Part shown: positions 42,742 through 50,635 of the stretch, in pieces
Layout: each line of letters begins with the position of its first letter
Numbering within the stretch: the stretch's first letter is position 1
DNA from: Gemmatimonadales bacterium
GTDB taxonomy: Bacteria; Gemmatimonadota; Gemmatimonadetes; Gemmatimonadales; GWC2-71-9
NCBI GenBank assembly: GCA_041390145.1
Contig: JAWKQM010000007.1
Span: forward strand, 124,001 to 188,000
Reading direction: 5' to 3'
Length of the DNA stretch: 64,000 bases
Made by a program: the position numbers and the translations under genes
The notes under the pieces: generated by a model
Database searches by the model: none
Told to the model about the DNA's origin: nothing
Seen by the model: the letters and a program-made list of their open reading frames with translations, nothing else

Positions 42742-43068
42742 ATGATACGCCTGCTCTGGTACATGCTGATCGCGGCGTTCATCGGCGCGCTGATCACCGG
42801 GGCGTCCTACGCGGCGGCCTACTCCACCGTCGGCACCCTGCTCGGTGCGCCCCCGCCCAAGATGGGCAAGCAGACTGTCGACCTGCTCTGGAAGGGGGCG
42901 CCGGATCTGCCGGGTCATCCACGGGCGTGGAGATTCACCTTCGGCCCCACGCTCATCCCCGGCGCTCGCGATGTGAAGATCTGGGTTTCCCCGTCCGGCA
43001 AGCTGCTGCAGACCGCGCCGGCGAATCTCCCGGCGCGGTTGGCTGGGTTTCACGATCGGGGCTATTGA
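42742..43068 (+). CDS. Small single-helix membrane protein
   Basis: A 108-residue protein: one N-terminal helix (residues 2-28, LLWYMLIAAFIGALITGASY) followed by a soluble tail without recognised motif. GGGAGGG precedes the ATG. Its end overlaps the convergent YkgJ-type gene by 7 bases. Function unknown. Confidence 0.5.
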   Translation: MIRLLWYMLIAAFIGALITGASYAAAYSTVGTLLGAPPPKMGKQTVDLLWKGAPDLPGHPRAWRFTFGPTLIPGARDVKIWVSPSGKLLQTAPANLPARLAGFHDRGY

Positions 43069-43685
43069 CCCGAGAGCGCCAGCGCGATGCTCGTCTCGTA
43101 CCCTGCGGCGTCGACCGTATCGAACAGCGCCAGGCCTGCCTCCACGAGGCAGGCCTCTTCTTTGTCCTCGAAGGTCGGCAGGTCAAATGGCTGTGCCGGG
43201 AGCGCGGCATACGCGGGGAACTCTGACTGGATGGGGCACCCGTTGGCCAGGCGCCGATCATCCGGCGACTCGAGCCCGAGTCCCATCATCCGACAGACCG
43301 CCGGTCGGCCTTCGTAGACGACGCAACCGCCATCCTCCAGGCAGGGGCAGGGCTCGGTGGCCAGCGCATCGCAGACCCCGTCGAACTGCGCCTCCCCCAA
43401 CTCCCGCACATCGAATGGCGCCGGCCAATCGGGAGCCAGTCTCTGCTGCCGGGCCGCGGCGGCCCTTGCACGCGCGAGGAGCGCCGCGCGGCGTTCCTGG
43501 GGCAGTTCGGCCACGGTCTCCCGCAGGAGAAGCACGTCGGCTACGGAAATGTCGAAGGGGCCGTGGCAGCAGGCAGTGCAGCCCTGGCGGCAGGGAATTA
43601 CGCCAGGATGAATTTGATGGGCGGTGGTGGTCCAGTGGTCGAGCGATTGGAGCAGCGTGCGGTAGCGGACGGCGGCCGGGTTCAT
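43062..43685 (-). CDS. YkgJ-family cysteine-cluster protein
   Basis: A 207-residue protein with the CxxxC.. cluster of the UPF0153/YkgJ family: IPCRQGCTACCHGP, CPCLEDGGCVVYEGRPAVC and NGCPI. The Cys probably bind zinc or an Fe-S cluster. ATG 43685 overlaps the stop of the DUF423 gene (ATGA). The family's biochemical role is unknown. Confidence 0.87.
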   Translation of the reverse strand: MNPAAVRYRTLLQSLDHWTTTAHQIHPGVIPCRQGCTACCHGPFDISVADVLLLRETVAELPQERRAALLARARAAAARQQRLAPDWPAPFDVRELGEAQFDGVCDALATEPCPCLEDGGCVVYEGRPAVCRMMGLGLESPDDRRLANGCPIQSEFPAYAALPAQPFDLPTFEDKEEACLVEAGLALFDTVDAAGYETSIALALSGQ

Positions 43686-44053
43686 GTGCCGCGGCGTGCC
43701 GCGAGCGCCAGGCAGAGCCAGCCGGAAAGAAATGCGACGCCACCCAGCGGCGTGATCGCGCCGAGTGCCCGCTGTCCGGTGAGCGCCATCGCGTACAGGC
43801 TGCCCGAAAAGAGGATCGTGCCGGCCACAAAGCACCAGCCGGCGGCGGAGGTCAGTTTTCCCGGCCACCGGGTGACTGCCCAGGCGACCGCCATCAGCGC
43901 GAGCGCGTGGTACATCTGGTACCGGGCTCCGGTCTCGAACACCAGGAGCATGGCCGGTCCGAGTCGGGCGCGCAGGGCGTGCGCGCCGAACGCGCCCGCC
44001 GCGACCGCGAGAAAGGCCGAGAAGGCGCCGAGCCGGAAGAAGCGCTGGTCCAT
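43682..44053 (-). CDS. DUF423 membrane protein
   Basis: A 123-residue protein with four helices. It shows the family pattern FRLGAFSAFLAVAAGAFGAHA at the start, TGARYQMYHALALMAVAW, and GTILFSGSLYAMALTG, then ITPLGGVAFLSGWL. DUF423 proteins (YgdD in E. coli) are inner-membrane proteins of unknown function. It sits between the YkgJ-type gene and a membrane hydrolase-like gene. Confidence 0.88.
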   Translation of the reverse strand: MDQRFFRLGAFSAFLAVAAGAFGAHALRARLGPAMLLVFETGARYQMYHALALMAVAWAVTRWPGKLTSAAGWCFVAGTILFSGSLYAMALTGQRALGAITPLGGVAFLSGWLCLALAARRGT

Positions 44054-44063
44054 TGGGCGTGTC

Positions 44064-44738
44064 CTACCTGGCGGCGCGGCTGGGAGCGCGATCGATCCAC
44101 CCGCCGATCGCGGCAAGCGCCAGAAGCATGACGATCGCACTGATGCCGATGGCTCGGACGCTGGGTGGCGGGGGACCGAGTGTCGTGGCAACGTAGGCCC
44201 CGGCCAGCACGACTGAGAAGCCAATCGCCCACCACCGCCGGACCGGGTGATTGCGGCTCCCCCCGGTGAGGTAGAGCGCGAGCCCGATCCCGAGCAGCCC
44301 AAGCTCGACCGTGAAGGTGAGGGGAATGCTGTTCCAGAGGCCGAAGCCGAACTTGGCCGTATCATTGCCGGCGAGCGGCAGGTCGGGGACGTGCACGACC
44401 AGGTCGAGGAACCAGTGGGACGCAACCGCCAGGGCGACGATCATGGCGGCGCGCCCGTGGCCGCTCGAGTCCTTGGTGGGCCAGGTATACCAGACGACCG
44501 CTGCGGCGATGGCCCAGAGGCCGGCCGCGAGCAGGCTGTGGGTGATTGGGTAGGACAGGAACTGGAGGGGTGAAGCGGCGGTCCATCCCGGGTGGATCCG
44601 CACCCGCTCCCAGCCGAGCAGGATCGTGGCACCCCACGCGATGTCCACCAGCTGGACGGCGATGAAGAGCGTCCCGAGCGAGAGTTTGGGCTCTGCACGC
44701 TTGAGGGCGAGCCCGACGCCATAGTGCCCGATGAACAT
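44064..44738 (-). CDS. Multi-spanning membrane protein of the YdjM/metal-dependent hydrolase type
   Basis: A 224-residue protein with about six helices. It begins MFIGHYGVGLALKRAEPK, with further His in SYPITHSLLAAG and ASHWFLDLVVHVPDLP. This H...D/H arrangement recalls the LexA-regulated YdjM/DUF457 membrane hydrolase-like family, but the match is loose. Another gene with the same feel lies at 49673. No catalytic activity can be claimed. Confidence 0.65.
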   Translation of the reverse strand: MFIGHYGVGLALKRAEPKLSLGTLFIAVQLVDIAWGATILLGWERVRIHPGWTAASPLQFLSYPITHSLLAAGLWAIAAAVVWYTWPTKDSSGHGRAAMIVALAVASHWFLDLVVHVPDLPLAGNDTAKFGFGLWNSIPLTFTVELGLLGIGLALYLTGGSRNHPVRRWWAIGFSVVLAGAYVATTLGPPPPSVRAIGISAIVMLLALAAIGGWIDRAPSRAAR

Positions 44739-44743
44739 CGCCG

Positions 44744-45658
44744 TCAGCCCGTGGGAGTGTTGAGGGACTCGGGTGAGACGGCCATGCCCATGGCGTGGTA
44801 GCCGTTGTCCACGTAGACCACGCTGCCCGTGATCGCCGCTGCCATTGGGCTGGCAAGGAAGGCGGCGGTGTTCCCGACGTCGCTCGCCTCCATCTTCCGC
44901 GTCAGCGGGGCGTTGCTGGAGCAGTAATCGATCATCATGTCGATGAAGCCGATGGCCGAGGCGGCGCGAGAGGCGTAGGGGCCGGCGGAGATGGTGTTGA
45001 TACGCACACCGAACCGTCGCCCCGCCTCGTAGGACAGGGTGCGGGTGTCCGCTTCGAGCGCGGCCTTGGCGGTGCTCATGCCGCCGCCGTAGCCGGGGAT
45101 CGCCCGCTCCCCCGCCATGTAGGTCAGGGAGAGGAAGGACCCGCCCTCGCGCATCAGCGGCCCGAAATTCCGCACGAACGAGACGTTGCTGTAGGCGCTC
45201 ACACTCACCGCGGAGAGGTATCCTGCCCGGGAGGTATCGAGCAGCTGGTTCTTGACCTCAGGACCGTTGGCCAGGGAGTGCACCACGATGTCGAGCGGCT
45301 TCTCCCCGAAGTCCTTCCGGAAGTGATCCACGACCCCCTGGATCGAGAAGTCGCCGTGCTCCTTGTAACGCTTGCTCTCGCGGACGTCCGCGGGGACGTC
45401 GGCCAGCGTGTCGTAGGCGGCGTCGAGGGGATAGATCTTCTCGAATTCGAGTTTGCGGCCGTCGGACAGGGCCATCGATGCTTCCATCTTGCCCCGCTCG
45501 AGGAGCTTCTGGAAGATGCCAAGCGCGGGGGGCCAGGAGCCGAGGCACACCGAGGCGCCGGCCTCGGCGAGGGACTTGGCAATGGCGAAGCCGAATCCGC
45601 CGTCGTCGGAGACGCCGGCCACGAAGGCACGCTTGCCGCGCAGGTCGATTGGGAGCAT
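44744..45658 (-). CDS. fabI: Enoyl-ACP reductase FabI, plant/cyanobacterial-like
   Basis: A 304-residue SDR. RGKRAFVAGVSDDGGFGFAI is the NAD site, VHSLANGPEV the conserved loop, and the active Tyr and Lys are in SLTYMAGERAIPGYGGGMSTAKAAL, given here as neighbouring blocks. FabI of E. coli is 262 residues; the ~40-residue insertion (GKMEASMALSDGRKLEFEK, KRYKEHGDFSIQG) is typical of the plant/cyanobacterial long form. It reduces enoyl-ACP in fatty-acid synthesis. Confidence 0.92.
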   Translation of the reverse strand: MLPIDLRGKRAFVAGVSDDGGFGFAIAKSLAEAGASVCLGSWPPALGIFQKLLERGKMEASMALSDGRKLEFEKIYPLDAAYDTLADVPADVRESKRYKEHGDFSIQGVVDHFRKDFGEKPLDIVVHSLANGPEVKNQLLDTSRAGYLSAVSVSAYSNVSFVRNFGPLMREGGSFLSLTYMAGERAIPGYGGGMSTAKAALEADTRTLSYEAGRRFGVRINTISAGPYASRAASAIGFIDMMIDYCSSNAPLTRKMEASDVGNTAAFLASPMAAAITGSVVYVDNGYHAMGMAVSPESLNTPTG

Positions 45659-45724
45659 CCGGGCAGTCCACCTGTTGAGGATGGTCGTAAGATACAGCGG
45701 CCCGGAGGGCGAGGTAAGAAGCGT

Positions 45725-48286
45725 CTACTCGTTCCGCAGGGCGTCCAGCGGCGTGCGTCGAAAGAGGTCCACCGAGCTCCAGAGCCCGACGCCCACCGTC
45801 AGCGCCACCACACCGGCCGCGAGGAGGAGCATCGGCCCGGCCGGGATCGCGAATTTCGTCTCGAAGAGCCAGTGGGCCAGCGCCCAGCCGCTCCCGAGCG
45901 CCAGGACCAGCCCCGCCAGGGCCGCCAGGGTGCCCAGCGCCAGGTACTCCGACACGGCCACCCGCGTCACCTGCGCCCGGCTCGCACCGAGCGTCTTGAG
46001 CAGCACCGTTTCCCGCAACCGCTGCGCTCGGCTGGTGGCGAGTGATCCAAGCAGGACCACGAGCCCCGCCGCCAGCGTGAAGAACGCCATGAACCGGATG
46101 GCCGCCCCCACCTTGCCGAGGATGTCGTCCAGCGCTCGCTGCACGGTGGAGAGGTCAAGCGCCGAGATATTGGCGAACTGCTCCACTACTGCGCGCTGGA
46201 TCAGCCCCCGCTGGGAGGCGCTGTCGACTCGCACCAGGGTGACGAGCGTCTGCGGCGCCGCCTCGAGCGCCCCCGGCCGGAACACCACGAAGAAATTCGT
46301 CTCGAACCGGGCCCAGTCGACCTCGCGGAGGCTGGTGACCCGGCTCGGGATCGGCACGCCCTGCACGTCCCAGGTGATCTGGTCACCGATGCTGACGCCG
46401 AGTTCCTCCGCGAGCCCGACCTCCACGGAAATGGACACCGGCGCCCCGGCGGAATCAGTGCCGGGTCCCCACCACTTCCCGAGGACGACACGCTCGCTCC
46501 CGACCACGGAGTCGCGGTAGGTCGAGCGGTATTCGCGCCGGAGCGCCCATCCTGCCGGCCGTCCCTCGACCTCGGTCGTGTCGCGCGAATAGTCCTGCAC
46601 CGCCTTCCCGTTGATGGACTGAATGCGCATCGGGACGATCGGCACGGCGGGAGTTGGATCGAGGCCGCGCGCGCGGAGCAGGGAGTCCACCCCCGCCGCC
46701 TGGTCGGGCTGGATGTCGAAGAGGATGAGATTGGGTCGCCGCGAACTTCCGTCCACCCGCAACGAGCGCAGGAGGTTGTGCTGCACCAGCAGCAGCGTCG
46801 CGAGGAGGAAGGTGCCAAAGCCCAGCGACAAGACGACCGACACCGTCTGGTTGGCGGGTCGATAGAGGTTCGCGAGTCCCTGCCGCCATACGTACGCGAG
46901 GCGGTGCGGGAACGACTTCCGGAGCCCCCGCACAAGGGTGAATGCGGAGAGCCAGAGCCCGGCCAGCGCCACGCCGATGCCCGCGGCGAATGCGGCACCG
47001 CGGAACGCATTGCCGGCCTGCACCATCGCCATGAGGACAACGCTCGCCATCAGAACCGCGATTGCGAGAATCGTCCAGCGGTCGCGCGCCGGCCTGGCCT
47101 CCGCCTCGTAGGGGCGGCGCAGCGTGGCAAGGGGAGAAATCTTGCGGATGCCCAGCAGCGGAATCAGCGCAAAGGCCACCGCCGTCCAGAGGCCAAGCCC
47201 CAGTCCGGTGGCGAGGGCGGGCCAGGAGACCGCGGGAGTGACCGTCACGGGGAGGAAATCGCCGAGGACGCGGGGAAGCGCCTGTTGCACCGCGAGCCCG
47301 ATGGCGGCACCCACGGTGCTTCCGATGAGCCCGATGCCAGCGGCCTGCACCAGGAAGAGCGCGAAGACCTGTCGGCTGCTGCCGCCCAGGCACCGGAGCA
47401 CCGCGATCGTGTCCATCTTCTGCCGGATCAGGACATGCACCGCGCTGCCGACGCCGAGTCCGCCCAGGAGCAGCGCCACAAGGGCGACGAGGCCGAGGTA
47501 GCGTCCGAGCCGCTCAAGCGCGTTGCCGAGATTGCGCTGTTCATCCTGCACGGTGCGCACCCGCACCCGATCGGGGCGGAGTCTCGGCTTCAGGGTGTCG
47601 GCGATAGCCTGCACGTCGGCGCCGGCCGGCAGCTGGAGGTAGATGTCGTATTCCGCTCGCGCGCCAAAGCCGAGCAAGCCGGTCTCGGTGACCAGTGCCC
47701 CCGGAATGAACACCCGCGGACCAAACGCGGTGGCAATCCCGACATCGCCGGGTACATGGTCGACCGTACCCGCAATCGGCAACCGAAGCGCGCCCAGCGC
47801 CAGCGTGTCGCCGATCGACGCCCCGAGGGCTGTCAGGAACGCAGGGTCAACCAGCGCCACCCGGTCAACCTGGAGTCGGGGCCAGGCTCCCGCCGGCGTC
47901 GTGGTGATCGCCCCGAAGAAGGGCCAGCCTCCATCAACCGCGGTCACCCGTACCAAGCGCACGCCGGTGCGGGTTGGGACATACCCCATGGCGCCGAAGG
48001 TGGTGACGGTCGCCCGGTCGGCGCAGGAGACCGGCCCTCCGCACGCGAGGGAATCTGCCAGCGCGTCCAGCGATTCGGTCGGTGCTGACCGGGACGCCAG
48101 CGCCAGGTCCGCGCCAAGGAGGCCGCGCGCCTCGGCGTTGACCGCCGAGCGGAGGTTGGCGGTAAAGGTGTTGATCGCCACCAGCGCCGCGGTACCGGTG
48201 GCAATCGCGGCCACCAGCAGGAGGAGGCGTCGGCGCGAGGCCCGCCCCTCGCGCCAGGCGAGTCGGAGCAGCGCGCGCAGTGTCAC
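45725..48286 (-). CDS. ABC transporter permease, YbbP type
   Basis: An 853-residue permease with an N-terminal helix, a periplasmic MacB-like domain, then two blocks of FtsX-type helices (about residues 250-430 and 740-850) and a second periplasmic domain between. This is the YbbP/duplicated-FtsX layout. LRALLRLAWREGRASRRR starts the protein. GTG 48286 overlaps the ATPase stop (GTGA). With the ATPase it probably forms a mechanotransmission or lipid/lipoprotein export system. Confidence 0.88.
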   Translation of the reverse strand: MTLRALLRLAWREGRASRRRLLLLVAAIATGTAALVAINTFTANLRSAVNAEARGLLGADLALASRSAPTESLDALADSLACGGPVSCADRATVTTFGAMGYVPTRTGVRLVRVTAVDGGWPFFGAITTTPAGAWPRLQVDRVALVDPAFLTALGASIGDTLALGALRLPIAGTVDHVPGDVGIATAFGPRVFIPGALVTETGLLGFGARAEYDIYLQLPAGADVQAIADTLKPRLRPDRVRVRTVQDEQRNLGNALERLGRYLGLVALVALLLGGLGVGSAVHVLIRQKMDTIAVLRCLGGSSRQVFALFLVQAAGIGLIGSTVGAAIGLAVQQALPRVLGDFLPVTVTPAVSWPALATGLGLGLWTAVAFALIPLLGIRKISPLATLRRPYEAEARPARDRWTILAIAVLMASVVLMAMVQAGNAFRGAAFAAGIGVALAGLWLSAFTLVRGLRKSFPHRLAYVWRQGLANLYRPANQTVSVVLSLGFGTFLLATLLLVQHNLLRSLRVDGSSRRPNLILFDIQPDQAAGVDSLLRARGLDPTPAVPIVPMRIQSINGKAVQDYSRDTTEVEGRPAGWALRREYRSTYRDSVVGSERVVLGKWWGPGTDSAGAPVSISVEVGLAEELGVSIGDQITWDVQGVPIPSRVTSLREVDWARFETNFFVVFRPGALEAAPQTLVTLVRVDSASQRGLIQRAVVEQFANISALDLSTVQRALDDILGKVGAAIRFMAFFTLAAGLVVLLGSLATSRAQRLRETVLLKTLGASRAQVTRVAVSEYLALGTLAALAGLVLALGSGWALAHWLFETKFAIPAGPMLLLAAGVVALTVGVGLWSSVDLFRRTPLDALRNE

Positions 48287-48951
48287 GTGGTGGTGTCCGA
48301 CTCCAGGTGGCCGTCCGCCAGCCGGAGAATACGGCGCGCCCGGCCAGCCAGGTCGGGGTCGTGCGTTACCAGCACGAGTGTGGTCCCCGCCTCGCGGTTG
48401 AGGTCGGTCATCAGGTCGATGATGTCGGCCCCGGTCCGCTGATCCAGATTGCCGGTCGGTTCGTCGGCAAAGAGGATCTTCGGGTGGGTAGAAAACGCCC
48501 GCGCCAGCGCGACACGCTGCTGCTCGCCGCCGGAGAGCTGGGCGGGGTAGTGCCCGGTGCGGTCACCCAGCCCGACGCGCTCCAGGAGCGCGCGGGCCCG
48601 TGACGGGTCGGACTCTCCACGGAGTTCGAGGGGGACCTGGACATTCTCCAGGGCGGTGAGCGTCGGGATCAACTGGTAGGCCTGGAAGACGAAGCCGACC
48701 TTGGCGCCGCGGAGGGCGGCGCGCTGGTCTTCATCCAGCCCGCTGAGCGCGACTCCATCGAGCCAGACCTCGCCCGACGCGGGCCGATCCAGTCCGGCCA
48801 GGAGTCCGAGCAGCGTCGTTTTGCCGCTGCCAGACGGGCCGATGATGGCGACAAATTCGCCGGCTTCCACCGCGAAGCTGATATCTTGCAGGACGGTCAG
48901 CGTGCCCGTGCCCGATCGATACGACTGGGTCAGGTTCTCACAGCGCAGCAT
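48283..48951 (-). CDS. ABC transporter ATP-binding protein, YbbA/LolD type
   Basis: A 222-residue ATPase: IIGPSGSGKTTLLGLLAG (Walker A), QLSGGEQQRVALARA (signature), ILFADEPTGNLD (Walker B) and LVTHD (H-loop). EPTGNLDQRTG is typical of the LolD/MacB/YbbA group. I start at ATG 48951, with GGAG six bases upstream; ATG 48975 is possible. It is divergent from the TesA-type gene, as in E. coli ybbA-tesA. Confidence 0.92.
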   Translation of the reverse strand: MLRCENLTQSYRSGTGTLTVLQDISFAVEAGEFVAIIGPSGSGKTTLLGLLAGLDRPASGEVWLDGVALSGLDEDQRAALRGAKVGFVFQAYQLIPTLTALENVQVPLELRGESDPSRARALLERVGLGDRTGHYPAQLSGGEQQRVALARAFSTHPKILFADEPTGNLDQRTGADIIDLMTDLNREAGTTLVLVTHDPDLAGRARRILRLADGHLESDTTT

Positions 48952-48961
48952 CTGGACTCCA

Positions 48962-49657
48962 ATGACGTTTCCCATGTCCCGAATGATACAGCACTCCGTC
49001 GCGGGCGCCGCGATTCTCGCGGCGCTGGCCGGGTGTGGTGGGGGTGATACGCCGAAGCCGGCCGACAGTTCCCCCGCCGCGGCGCCGGCCGCCCCGCTGA
49101 TCCTCGTGGTCGGCACCAGCCTGACGGCAGGGCTCGGCCTCGACCCGTCCGAGGCGTACCCCGCCGTGTTGCAACAGAAAATCGACTCCGCGGGCCTCAA
49201 CTACCGCGTAGTCAATCGAGGCGTGAGCGGGGAAACGTCGACGGGGGCGCGGCAGCGGGTGGACTGGCTCATGCAGCAGCCGGTGGCGATCCTGATTCTG
49301 GAAACCGGCGCCAACGACGGCCTCCGTGGCCTCGATCCCGACTCGTTGCGGGTCAACATCGAGGCGATTGTGCGCCGTGCCCGCCAGCAGCACCCACCAC
49401 CGGGGATCCTTCTGCTTGGGATGGAGGCGCCCCCCAACCTCGGCGCCGACTACACGACTCGCTTCCGCGCGGTCTACCGGGAGGCTGCGGCCGATCTCGA
49501 CGTGCCGCTCGTCCCGTTCCTGCTTCAGGGTGTCGGCGGGGTCGATTCCCTGAATCAGGCCGACGGCATTCACCCGACGGCGGCAGGACAGCGACGGGTG
49601 GCCGATCTGGTGTGGAGAGCGCTGCTCCCCCTGTTGAAGCAGGGGCCACGCTCGTAA
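48962..49657 (+). CDS. tesA: Arylesterase/lysophospholipase, TesA-type SGNH hydrolase
   Basis: A 231-residue lipoprotein-like hydrolase (AALAGCGGGD lipobox). The SGNH blocks are VVGTSLTAGLGLD (Ser), NRGVSGETSTG (Gly), LETGANDGLRG (Asn) and DGIHPTAAG (Asp-His). Thioesterase I/lysophospholipase L1 activity is known for the family. It is divergent from the YbbA/YbbP-type ABC genes by a very short gap (48952-48961), so the promoters must lie inside the opposing coding sequences or overlap tightly. Confidence 0.9.
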   Translation: MTFPMSRMIQHSVAGAAILAALAGCGGGDTPKPADSSPAAAPAAPLILVVGTSLTAGLGLDPSEAYPAVLQQKIDSAGLNYRVVNRGVSGETSTGARQRVDWLMQQPVAILILETGANDGLRGLDPDSLRVNIEAIVRRARQQHPPPGILLLGMEAPPNLGADYTTRFRAVYREAAADLDVPLVPFLLQGVGGVDSLNQADGIHPTAAGQRRVADLVWRALLPLLKQGPRS

Positions 49658-49672
49658 CCGGGCAAGACCGGA

Positions 49673-50635
49673 TCAGGGAAGGGGAGCGAGGGCGAGCTGG
49701 GCGTCGGAAACGGGCACGCTGAGCGTGCCGAATGCGGCATCGGGCGAGCGCGCGTACCGAAGATCGATGAAGTGCACGACCGTCATGCTCCCTCTGCGGT
49801 CGACGATGTAGGTCGGGTAGCGGGCCCACCAGAGGAATGTCGCCGCCGCCGGCGTGGAGGCCGCCTGTGCCACCTCGGGGTCGCTTTCCTCGCTAGACGG
49901 GTCGCGCTTCGGCCAGTGGTTGCCCGGAACAAAATTGCCCCCGATACGGATGCTCCCCACCAGGTACTGATCGCCTTCATCCACGACCACGTCCCGCAGG
50001 ATGGGCGTCACCGGGATCGGTGAGGCAAGGACGCGTCGTACCGGCACCCCTCCGGCGACGAGTTCAAACCGAACCTGTGAGGCAGCCAACCGGCCTGCCA
50101 CAAACATTCCAGTCGTGTACAGGGTTGCCACGGCCAGCGCACCTCGAGCCGGTCGTCGCCAGTCGGTCCGGTGCTGTCGCTCGCGTCGCATGCTCACGAG
50201 CACGCCGGTGGCCAGCACCAGCCAGGCCCAGATGTCCACGATGAAGAGCGTGTCGCCGTAGTACCACCGCTCCGAGAACGGCATGAGCCACCGTACTCCG
50301 TAGGTATTGAGCAAGTCGAGGAGGGTGTGACTGGCCACGCCGATCGCGGCGAGCCCGGCCAGCGGCCAGAAGCGGGCGCCTCGCTGCTTCCCCACCCGGT
50401 CGAATCCGACCATCACCGCCGCGAGCAGAAACGGCCAGAGCGAGAGGGCCAGCACCCCGTGGGTCCACCCGCGCCGAAAGGCGAGCCCGGCGGTGCTGCC
50501 CCAGGCGAGGCTGATGACATCCACATCCGGGAGGTTGGCCGCGATGAGGAGGGTCGCGGTGCCGAGCGGGGAGCGCTTCTTCAAACCGGACTGCGCCAGC
50601 GCCGCGCCGACCAGGGTGTGGCAGAGGTTGTCCAT
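49673..50635 (-). CDS. Membrane-bound metal-dependent hydrolase-type protein (YbcI/DUF457-like)
   Basis: A 320-residue membrane protein. The N-terminal MDNLCHTLVGAALAQSGLKK, LIAANLPDVDVISLAWG, GWTHGVLAL and VASHTLLDLLNTYGVRWL segments carry the His/Asp set typical of this family, and about six helices follow. The C-terminal ~130 residues form a soluble, probably extracytoplasmic domain. ATG 50635 shares a base with the hybrid kinase stop (TGATG). No proven enzymatic role. Confidence 0.82.
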   Translation of the reverse strand: MDNLCHTLVGAALAQSGLKKRSPLGTATLLIAANLPDVDVISLAWGSTAGLAFRRGWTHGVLALSLWPFLLAAVMVGFDRVGKQRGARFWPLAGLAAIGVASHTLLDLLNTYGVRWLMPFSERWYYGDTLFIVDIWAWLVLATGVLVSMRRERQHRTDWRRPARGALAVATLYTTGMFVAGRLAASQVRFELVAGGVPVRRVLASPIPVTPILRDVVVDEGDQYLVGSIRIGGNFVPGNHWPKRDPSSEESDPEVAQAASTPAAATFLWWARYPTYIVDRRGSMTVVHFIDLRYARSPDAAFGTLSVPVSDAQLALAPLP

